Source: an uncultured Bacteroidales bacterium (lineage in GTDB: Bacteria; Bacteroidota; Bacteroidia; Bacteroidales; FEN-979). From it: a stretch of 64,000 nucleotides of DNA. Below the pieces are notes generated by a model. That model had not been told where the DNA came from, searched no databases, and saw nothing but the letters and a program-made list of their open reading frames with translations. Location: assembly GCA_903837605.1 (NCBI GenBank), contig CAILVF010000003.1:1-64000 (forward strand). The letters run 5' to 3'. How positions within the stretch are numbered: the first letter of the stretch is position 1; the number at the start of each line of letters is the position of its first letter. Of this stretch, positions 16,901 to 23,805 are shown one piece after another. The position numbers were made by a program, and so were the translations under genes.

Positions 16901-18436
16901 GGACATGCAACCATCAAAGGCACACCTGAAAAGCCCCGTCTCCTGGGAGACCTTACATTAAGCCGCACCGAACTCAAGATTTCTTACCTTAATGTGATGT
17001 ACTCCCTGGCGGATGCCGTGCACATCGATTCTAATGCCTTTATCTTTAACAAGATCACAATTTATGATTCTCTCGGGAACAAGGGGGTTCTCAACGGGCG
17101 TATCACCCATGAATATTTCAGGGATATGCGGCTCGATCTTAATATCGACCTGAACAATTTTTCGGCCTTCAACAATTCATATGCACAAAACCAATTGTTT
17201 TACGGTAAGGCCAGCGGCACAGGAACGGTGCATGTATTCGGCCCGCTTGACAATATCAGTATCGCGGTGAAGGCTAAAACGAGCAAGAACACTAATGTTG
17301 CCATCCCTATCAATCTCACAGCCAGTGTCGCGCAAAACGATTTCATCCAGTTTGTCAATAAGAAAGACACTCTTTCATCGCGGGAAGAGCGTAAAAAAGA
17401 TCAGTCCAACATTAATCTTGATATCGCGCTTAAGGCAAATCCTGATGCTACAATTGAAGTATTCCTGCCCGATCAGCTTGGAAACCTTAAAGCCCAGGGG
17501 AATGGCAATATCGTAATGGGCATGACACCAACCACACCGTTCAGCATGACCGGGACCTATATTATCACTAAGGGTTCCTTTGTTTTCCAGATAAAGAACC
17601 TGTTAAGGCTGCCGATGAGCATTAACGAGGGGAGCAGGATCACCTGGTCGGGTGACCCTGCCGACGCTAACCTGAGCGTCAGTGCCACATACCGCACCAA
17701 GACGACCCTCGCCGGCCTTACCTCCAGTACCGAGGAAGCCCAACTCCGCTTCCCTATAGAAGTTATCTTCCATCTTGGGGGTAAACTTGCAAACCCCGAT
17801 ATTAAATTCAGCATGAACCTTCCGAATGTGGACGAAGAAATCAAGGTTACGGTATACAGCAAGATAGATACAACCAATGTCTCGGAAATGAACGAACAGA
17901 TGATCTATATGCTGGTGATGAACGCCTTTAAACCTGTGATCTCTTCTACTGCATCTTCAATCAACGTTGGAGCCACATCGGTCTCATTGGTCACAAACCA
18001 GATCAATTCCTGGCTTTCGGGGATATCCCGCAATGTAAATGTCGGTGTTAATTACCGCCCCGGCAATTCAACAGATCCACAATCGTGGGACGTATCCATG
18101 TCGACCCAGTTGCTGAACGACAGGTTGCTGATCGACGGTACCTTCGGGATGAATACCTATAAATCGTCGACTACCCAGAACCCGAACCAGATTGTCGGGG
18201 ACATCAACATAGAATATATCCTTACCGATAACAGGAGATGGAGGCTTCATGCCTTTAACCGCACAAACACGATCAACCTCCTGAATAATAATTCACCCTA
18301 TACCCAGGGTGTCGGTATAAAATACCAGCGTGACTTCTATTATTTCGGGGAGCTGTTTCATGGAAAGAAGTGGGCCGAAAAGAAAGCTGAAGAAGTAAGG
18401 AATGCAAAGAAAGTGAAGCAAGCTAAGAAACAATAA
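13991..18436 (+). CDS. tamB: TamB-like translocation/assembly module protein
   Basis: This very large envelope protein (1481 residues from the GTG) has one N-terminal membrane helix and a long beta-helical body of AsmA/TamB type. The conserved DUF490 domain is at the C-terminus (about 1050-1440), with the motifs PTTPFSMTGTYIITKGSF and WSGDPADANLSVSATYRTK. TamB-family proteins bridge inner and outer membranes in lipid transport and outer-membrane protein assembly. The tail is Lys-rich. The GTG at 13991 is the first conventional start codon, but it cuts into the hydrophobic helix. The frame is open back to 13892 and upstream codons encode a basic segment (KSTIKTLIKIF) typical of TamB N-termini. 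The true start is therefore probably a rare codon upstream. The stop overlaps the addA start by one base. Confidence 0.85.
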   Translation: MIIFSLAFTLWSVVRSPGVQTLVVRIAAAYLSKEWKTEVRIRSFNLNPWDGLIINDISIKDRKGEYALNAKEISVRPGLIQFKKHRINIDKVFIDHGIVQLLVHKGDTSLNIQPFIDYFATKDTTRKPDTVKGRPWDLTVSNVIMNSTRFHLENMNTERTPVGMDYANIDVSDINLHLTDLRFDADTIRANIKDLSAKERCGFHVQHLSGEFHVSPGFLKANHLKVLTDNSDLSLSFAFLYPSWSAYNDFLNAITIKADISPTYLDLADIGFFAPDIRRMKDRFRFEGKIDGTVSNFRARDFRIAYGTNTYFWGNIRAFGLPNVEETFVDLAVKTMTTNKQDIESFLLPSADDSIRLPGILANIGVLSFTGNFTGYYNDFVSNALFRTNLGNVRTDLIMHRTHDEYKLSYQGQLDVTGFDIGKLIGDTASIGVTTFRGEIKGKGLSSANADVELNIHVDSTRLLRYNYHKVDLRGLLFDKRFTGYLDVADPNLALSFVGMMNFSDSIPGFDFSAEIKHAQLFNLGFLHRDSTEIIASVIKANFTGNKLDNINGYIGLENTNYVEGNKSIHMKKLMLTNAINEKGDKSYHLKSDFVDADMSGNFSFKQVVPSLYTFIKNYLASFYLKDSVKYEALVTSGQVLKCNVRFKNTEQLTNIFIPFLKVSENATLEGSYDELKGLLSLKGNAPFIDVSGIYIPNWYVDAQTSSRELTLNTGSDAVYFKKASKNDSIEVKLDTFNLRSHIHHDTILYAFSWTEAGRLSGFDGYVSFLNNPKTEIKITNMGVLLNNREWTVDRENYITIDTNLIDIHRLFFTTADQFMRADGIISARPQDTLSLAFNEVDISPLDRLTGSTAIDVEGMLSGKVKLTNVYKDIRLLSDLRLDKFKFNKELLGDAILNVNYVKADNRFDVRSRIEYTGNVGKNIPFDLSGSFYAGKTPRLDFTLDLKNLNLKMLQPFVKSFMSGLNGWASGHATIKGTPEKPRLLGDLTLSRTELKISYLNVMYSLADAVHIDSNAFIFNKITIYDSLGNKGVLNGRITHEYFRDMRLDLNIDLNNFSAFNNSYAQNQLFYGKASGTGTVHVFGPLDNISIAVKAKTSKNTNVAIPINLTASVAQNDFIQFVNKKDTLSSREERKKDQSNINLDIALKANPDATIEVFLPDQLGNLKAQGNGNIVMGMTPTTPFSMTGTYIITKGSFVFQIKNLLRLPMSINEGSRITWSGDPADANLSVSATYRTKTTLAGLTSSTEEAQLRFPIEVIFHLGGKLANPDIKFSMNLPNVDEEIKVTVYSKIDTTNVSEMNEQMIYMLVMNAFKPVISSTASSINVGATSVSLVTNQINSWLSGISRNVNVGVNYRPGNSTDPQSWDVSMSTQLLNDRLLIDGTFGMNTYKSSTTQNPNQIVGDINIEYILTDNRRWRLHAFNRTNTINLLNNNSPYTQGVGIKYQRDFYYFGELFHGKKWAEKKAEEVRNAKKVKQAKKQ

Positions 18437-21400
18437 TGTCGTTTACCGTATACAAGAGCTCAGCCGGATCAGGTAAAACCTATACACTGGTAAAGGAATA
18501 CCTGAACATCATCCTCCGGGATACCGACAGTTTCAGGAATATCCTGGCAGTCACGTTCACCAATAAAGCGGCAGGGGAAATGAAGCACAGGGTGCTTGCA
18601 TGCCTCGAAGAACTTTCAGGTGAACTGGCCGGTAAAGGCAGAACCACAAAAACCCTGCTCCCTTCACTGGTCGAAGAAACCGGGCTGAGTGAGAAAGAGA
18701 TCGGTATAAAGGCAGGCGAGGCCCTGAAGAAGATACTCCATCATTATTCGGATTTCTCGATCGGGACCATCGACAGTTTCTCCCATCGCATCATACGGGC
18801 ATTTGCCCATGACTTCGGGCTGCCGGTAAATTTCAAGGTGGAGCTCGATGCAGATGAACTCATAGAAAATGCAGTTGACCTTCTTCTCGACAAAGCCGGT
18901 AGTGACGAACAACTGACCTCCCTTCTGGTGAATTTCCTCGAAACCAACATGGAGGATGATAAAAGCTGGGCAATTGAAAAGTCACTGATGGACTTCTCCA
19001 CGCTGCTGTTTGATGAAGAAAGCCAGATGCAGCTTCCTAAGTTGAGATCCCTCAGTATTGAAGACTTTAAAAACATTGCAGGGTTTTTAAGGAAGAGGGC
19101 AAGGGAATTTGAACGCACCCTGCAGGAAGAAGCCGGAAAGGCCTGGATGGCTGTTTGCGACTCGGGCCTTGAACACCAGGCCTTCGCCTATGGGAAGTCG
19201 GGGATCTCATGGTATTTTGAACAACTCGCTGAGGGCCGTACCGACAAAGTCGTCCCTGGCGACAGGCTGTCGGCCGCAGTTGAAAAAGACAGCTGGGCCA
19301 GCGGGAAAGCCACATCCGCCGAAATTGAAAAAATAGAGAGCATCAGACCTGTTCTTTATGCCTGTTTTCAGAAGCTGCAGCAACTGACAGCAACATCCTA
19401 TCCTGCATACCGGCTCGATAAGCTCCTGATGAAATCGATCTATCCCCTTGCTGTGCTCAACAGCATAGACCGCATCCTCCAGGAGTTCAAGAAACAGAAC
19501 AACATCATTCATATTTCTGAGTTCAACAGCCGCATTGCGAAGATAGTCCTTGGCGAACCTGTTCCTTTCATTTACGAAAGGATTGGTGAGAAATACCAGC
19601 ATATTCTTATTGACGAGTTCCAGGATACCTCCGCCCTTCAGTGGCAGAATTTTGTACCCCTGATTGAAAACTCCCTGGCGTCGGGCTTCTTTAACCTGGT
19701 GGTTGGTGACGGCAAACAGGCTATTTACAGGTGGCGGAGCGGGGATGTCGAACAGTTTACATCTCTTCCCTCTCTTCAGGGAAGCGATAAAAACCCTTTA
19801 ATCCTTGAGAGGCAGGAAGCGCTCGTAAGGAACTTTACTGAAAAGCTGCTCGACAGGAATTTCCGCTCGGGGAAGGAGATTGTAAATTTCAATAACGATT
19901 TCTTCGGATTTGTGAGCGGGCAACTCGACGGGCCCCGCAAAAAAGTTTATGAAGGCCTTGAACAACTTGCTGATGAGAGTAAGGAGGGAGGCTATATAAA
20001 TATTTCCTTTACAGGTAAAAGTGAAGAGGAAGGCGAAACGGCCAGGGAGGTGATGCTAAGGAAAATCCTGTCGGTCATAAGCAACTGCAGGAACGATGGT
20101 TACAGGCCTAAAGACATTGCAGTATTATGCCGTGCCAACAGCGAGGCTTCTCAGGTTGCACAAACCCTCATCGGGAACAGCATCCCCGTTGTTTCAGGCG
20201 AATCGCTGCTTCTTAATTATTCGCCCCTTGTGAGGATGCTTACAGGGCTTGTAAGATACGTCTTCGGCCCTGTCAATCCTGTGATCCAGGCCGAGATCCT
20301 CAAGCATTACAGCGATCTCCATCCGGGCCTGAAGCTTTTTTACAACTCCTGGCTTGGGATGGAGCAGGCAAAACGCACGAAAGAGTTTAATGATTTCCTT
20401 GATGAAAGGATAGGCGGGAACGGTGCAGGCTTTCTTAAAACTTTGCCTGTTTACGACCTTTTTATCAGGCTGGTCAGCAGTTTCTGCCCGGAAGAGGCAG
20501 GTGACCCGTATATTCAGTTTTTTCTGAATGCCGTGCTGAAATTCAGTTCCGACAAATCCTCATCTGCGACCGATTTTCTTGAATGGTGGGACGATCACCA
20601 TGAGAAACTTTCAGTGATCATGCCCTCGGGTTTCGATGCGGTCAAAGTAATGACGATTCATAAAGCGAAAGGACTGCAGTTCCCGGTTGTGATCTACCCT
20701 TTTGCAGGTGAAAGGCATAAAAACACCAGGAAGTATCTCTGGGGAGACCTGGATCACGATGAAGTTCCCTCACTGCCTGCCGCTCTGATGGCCTCGGGCC
20801 GTGATATGGAAGAAACTGTTTTCGCCGGAAAGTACGAAGAGGAAAGGCAAAAATCAATGCTTGACCTTCTCAATGTTCTATACGTGGTCATGACAAGGCC
20901 TGAACAACGCTTATTCATTCTTCCGCCCTTACCGGCTAAGAAACCCGACGGGCAGGCTTCTGTACCGGTTTTATTAAAAGCCTGGCTGCAAAATAAAATG
21001 CTATGGGAAGACGGTCGTTATGATTATGAATTCGGACATGCTGCTGCGGTGGTTCCCCCGCCGGCAGAGGAAATGAACATACTGCCAATGCCAGGCGTTG
21101 CGTTTATCGACTGGAGGGATAGAATAGGGATACGTTCCCGTGCCCCAGAGATATGGAATCTTGACGATCCCGATAAAAACAGGAGGTTCGGCAATGTGCT
21201 TCATACGATACTTGCAGGAATTGATTCTGAAAACAGTGCGGATGATGTCATCGGCCGAATGCTGGAAAACGGATTGCTCGACAGGGCAAAAGAAGAAGAT
21301 GTGCGCTCCAGGATCAGGAAAATACTGACTGACCCGGCACTCGCTTTTATTTTTGACGAGAAGGCGGATGTACATCCTGAGTCTGAAATTCTTACTCCCG

Positions 21401-21603
21401 GAGGGCATGCAGTGCGCCCCGACCGGGTGATCCTCAGGGGAAACCAGGCGGTTGTTGTGGATTATAAAACCGGCCGGGCCCTTGAAAAGTATGCGTCCCA
21501 GCTGATGCATTATGCGAAACACCTGGAAGCAATGGGATATAAGGATATAAAAAAGTATCTGTTATACCTGGAGCCGGAAGTAAGGCTTGAGGAAGTTATT
21601 TAA
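18436..21603 (+). CDS. addA: AddA-like UvrD-family helicase/nuclease
   Basis: The 1055-residue protein is the helicase-nuclease subunit of an AddAB/RexAB-type complex that processes double-strand breaks for recombination. The Walker A motif AGSGKT lies at residues 10-15, the DEFQDT Walker B motif near 395, and the helicase core motif GDGKQAIYRWRSGD follows. The C-terminal PD-(D/E)XK nuclease is visible as ESEIL...PDRVIL...VDYKTGRA near residues 975-1015. It starts one base inside the tamB stop (TAATG). An AddB-like gene lies four genes downstream. The two intervening genes concern sugar metabolism. It is too chromosomal in setting, and too closely paired with addB, to be called a phage-defence helicase. 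Confidence 0.87.
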   Translation: MSFTVYKSSAGSGKTYTLVKEYLNIILRDTDSFRNILAVTFTNKAAGEMKHRVLACLEELSGELAGKGRTTKTLLPSLVEETGLSEKEIGIKAGEALKKILHHYSDFSIGTIDSFSHRIIRAFAHDFGLPVNFKVELDADELIENAVDLLLDKAGSDEQLTSLLVNFLETNMEDDKSWAIEKSLMDFSTLLFDEESQMQLPKLRSLSIEDFKNIAGFLRKRAREFERTLQEEAGKAWMAVCDSGLEHQAFAYGKSGISWYFEQLAEGRTDKVVPGDRLSAAVEKDSWASGKATSAEIEKIESIRPVLYACFQKLQQLTATSYPAYRLDKLLMKSIYPLAVLNSIDRILQEFKKQNNIIHISEFNSRIAKIVLGEPVPFIYERIGEKYQHILIDEFQDTSALQWQNFVPLIENSLASGFFNLVVGDGKQAIYRWRSGDVEQFTSLPSLQGSDKNPLILERQEALVRNFTEKLLDRNFRSGKEIVNFNNDFFGFVSGQLDGPRKKVYEGLEQLADESKEGGYINISFTGKSEEEGETAREVMLRKILSVISNCRNDGYRPKDIAVLCRANSEASQVAQTLIGNSIPVVSGESLLLNYSPLVRMLTGLVRYVFGPVNPVIQAEILKHYSDLHPGLKLFYNSWLGMEQAKRTKEFNDFLDERIGGNGAGFLKTLPVYDLFIRLVSSFCPEEAGDPYIQFFLNAVLKFSSDKSSSATDFLEWWDDHHEKLSVIMPSGFDAVKVMTIHKAKGLQFPVVIYPFAGERHKNTRKYLWGDLDHDEVPSLPAALMASGRDMEETVFAGKYEEERQKSMLDLLNVLYVVMTRPEQRLFILPPLPAKKPDGQASVPVLLKAWLQNKMLWEDGRYDYEFGHAAAVVPPPAEEMNILPMPGVAFIDWRDRIGIRSRAPEIWNLDDPDKNRRFGNVLHTILAGIDSENSADDVIGRMLENGLLDRAKEEDVRSRIRKILTDPALAFIFDEKADVHPESEILTPGGHAVRPDRVILRGNQAVVVDYKTGRALEKYASQLMHYAKHLEAMGYKDIKKYLLYLEPEVRLEEVI

Positions 21604-21623
21604 GATCGTGATTAAGGGATAAC

Positions 21624-23051
21624 ATGGTGAATTTAGAAGAAGAAATCGTAAAACATTACCGCTCCTGGTGCGGAAGCGATGCCCTGAAAATTGAAAAAAT
21701 CGCAGCCTCTGGTTCATACCGGCAATATTTCAGGGTGATTGGCGCCTCAGGAAGCATAGTGGCTGCATATAACAGGGACGTACGTGAAAATCTTGCCTTT
21801 CTGAAATTTACAAGGCATTTCAGGGCGATGCATCTGCCGGTGCCGCTGGTGCTTTATTCCAGTCCGGATTCAGCTTTTTATCTGCTGGAAGACCTGGGCG
21901 ATACAACTTTATATTCAGCCCTGACAAAACTCCGAAGGAAAGAGAATTATATTCACCCGGATATCGTAAAAATTTATCTCAAGGTCATTGAACTCCTGCC
22001 GTCGTTCCAGATAATAGCCGGGCATAGCATACCCTTCAGCTATTGCTATCCAAGGCCTGCATTTGACCGGCAAAGCATGATGTGGGACCTGAACTATTTC
22101 AAGTATTATTTCCTGAAACTGGCGAGGGTCTCATTTGACGAGCAACTGCTGGAGGAGGATTTCAATGCCTTTACCGGCTTCCTTCTTGAAGCACCCGGGG
22201 ATCATTTCATGTACCGTGATTTTCAGTCAAGGAACATCATGATACATAACAATACTCCGTGGTTTATCGATTACCAGGGGGGAAGAAAAGGCGCGCTTCA
22301 GTATGACCTGGCATCACTTCTGTATGATGCAAAAGCTGATCTTCCCGAGGATTTCAGGGGCCAGCTTGTGAATCATTACATCAACACGGTAACGAAACTC
22401 AGCTCCCTGGAGGAAACGAACTTTCGTAAGTATTTTGACGGATTCGTTTTGATCAGGATATTGCAGGCCATGGGAGCTTATGGGTTCCGGGGTTATTATG
22501 AGAACAAACCGCTCTTTCTTCAGAGCATACCTTATGCCGTGAAGAACCTGAAAATACTGCTTGACAGGGACCATATCCCTGTTAAGCTGCCAATGTTGAT
22601 GAAAGCCCTGGGCGAGATCATTGGCAACCCTGGTTTTTCCAGTATCAGGGCGACTTCATCGGACCTTAATGTGAAGATCTTCAGTTTTTCCTATAAAAAA
22701 GAACTGCCAGCAGATGAAAGCGGCAATGGCGGCGGTTTTATATTCGACTGCCGTGCCTTACCCAATCCCGGAAGATATCCCGAGTTTGCTGATCTCACCG
22801 GGAAGGACAGGCTGGTCGTGGACTTTCTGAGAAAAGAACCTGAAGTCGATGCCTTCCTGAACCATGTGTTCAGCCTTGTAAGCCAAAGTGTCAGGAACTA
22901 TACAGACCGTGGATTTAAAAGCCTGATGGTCAGTTTCGGCTGTACAGGCGGACAGCACCGCTCAGTATATTCAGCAGAGGAACTGTCAAAATACCTGGTT
23001 GAGAAATTTAATGTGAAAGTGGAACTTAACCACACCAATTTAACGTTGTGA
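21624..23051 (+). CDS. AmgK-like sugar kinase fused to a RapZ C-terminal domain
   Basis: The 475-residue product has two parts. Residues 1-330 are an aminoglycoside-phosphotransferase-fold kinase with the catalytic loop YRDFQSRNIM (D199) and the metal-binding FIDYQGG (D216). It resembles AmgK, the anomeric N-acetylmuramate/GlcNAc kinase. Residues ~370-475 match the C-terminal domain of RapZ (FDCRALPNPGR, then FGCTGGQHRS), the part that in E. coli senses glucosamine-6-phosphate. The next gene is MurU-like, as in the AmgK-MurU recycling route of Pseudomonas. The likely role is phosphorylation of a recovered cell-wall amino sugar, possibly tuned by amino-sugar phosphate. The substrate is inferred from context. 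Confidence 0.82.
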   Translation: MVNLEEEIVKHYRSWCGSDALKIEKIAASGSYRQYFRVIGASGSIVAAYNRDVRENLAFLKFTRHFRAMHLPVPLVLYSSPDSAFYLLEDLGDTTLYSALTKLRRKENYIHPDIVKIYLKVIELLPSFQIIAGHSIPFSYCYPRPAFDRQSMMWDLNYFKYYFLKLARVSFDEQLLEEDFNAFTGFLLEAPGDHFMYRDFQSRNIMIHNNTPWFIDYQGGRKGALQYDLASLLYDAKADLPEDFRGQLVNHYINTVTKLSSLEETNFRKYFDGFVLIRILQAMGAYGFRGYYENKPLFLQSIPYAVKNLKILLDRDHIPVKLPMLMKALGEIIGNPGFSSIRATSSDLNVKIFSFSYKKELPADESGNGGGFIFDCRALPNPGRYPEFADLTGKDRLVVDFLRKEPEVDAFLNHVFSLVSQSVRNYTDRGFKSLMVSFGCTGGQHRSVYSAEELSKYLVEKFNVKVELNHTNLTL

Positions 23052-23057
23052 AACCTG

Positions 23058-23087
23058 ATCCGCGAATCGTGAACCGGTTCGCGGTCA
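23058..23087. other. intergenic hairpin upstream of the MurU-like gene
   Basis: CCGCGAA and TTCGCGG form a 7-bp stem around an 11-base loop in the 56-base gap after the kinase gene. No T run follows, so a terminator is unlikely. It may be an mRNA processing or stability element. Confidence 0.35.
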
Positions 23088-23107
23088 ACCTTCATTTAAG
23101 ATAAAGT

Positions 23108-23803
23108 ATGAAAGCAATGATCCTTGCAGCCGGACTAGGGACACGGCTAAGACCCATAACCGACACCATCCCCAAAGCCCTGGTGGAAATTAACGGGAAG
23201 ACCCTGCTTGAACATTCCATAGACCACCTGCAGTTTTTCGGTGTGAAGGAAGCGATTATCAACGTACATCATTTCCCCGACATGATCATCGCCTTTCTGA
23301 AAAAGAAGAAGAACTTCGGCATGAAAATAGAGGTTTCCGACGAACGTGATGCTTTACTTGATACCGGGGGCGGATTGAAGAAAGCTTCCTGGTTTTTCGA
23401 GGGAGGAGGGCCCTTTGTTGTCAGGAACGTGGATGTGCTTTCCAACCTGGACCTGGGGGTCATGCTTGAGTTTCACCAGAAACATAAACCCATAGCTACC
23501 CTGGCTGTAAGGAACCGGGAGACTTCCCGTTACATGCTTTTCAATGAGCGTTTCGAGCTCATCGGGTGGACCAATGTGAGCAGCGGCGAAAGAAAATTAA
23601 GCAGGAAAGATTTTAAGCATATGCACCCACTTGCTTTTTCGGGGATACAGATCCTCGATCCGTCTGTTATTCCCCTCATCAACGAAGAAGACAGGTTTTC
23701 ACTCATCAGTATGTACCTCAGGCTTTCGAGGGATAAACGGATCTGTGCATTCACCGATAACGATTCATTCTGGTTCGATGCCGGGAAAAGGGAGGAAGCC
23801 TGA
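23108..23803 (+). CDS. murU: MurU-like sugar-1-phosphate nucleotidyltransferase
   Basis: The 231-residue enzyme has the nucleotidyltransferase signature GLGTRLRPITDTIPKAL near the N-terminus and the acidic VRNVDVLS motif for metal-bound substrate. In the Pseudomonas pathway MurU makes UDP-MurNAc from MurNAc-1-phosphate made by AmgK. The AmgK-like gene immediately upstream supports that reading. Other members of this family make GDP-mannose or UDP-glucose, so substrate identity is an inference. The stop is two bases before the addB start, which makes this block one transcript. Confidence 0.8.
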   Translation: MKAMILAAGLGTRLRPITDTIPKALVEINGKTLLEHSIDHLQFFGVKEAIINVHHFPDMIIAFLKKKKNFGMKIEVSDERDALLDTGGGLKKASWFFEGGGPFVVRNVDVLSNLDLGVMLEFHQKHKPIATLAVRNRETSRYMLFNERFELIGWTNVSSGERKLSRKDFKHMHPLAFSGIQILDPSVIPLINEEDRFSLISMYLRLSRDKRICAFTDNDSFWFDAGKREEA

Positions 23804-23805
23804 TA

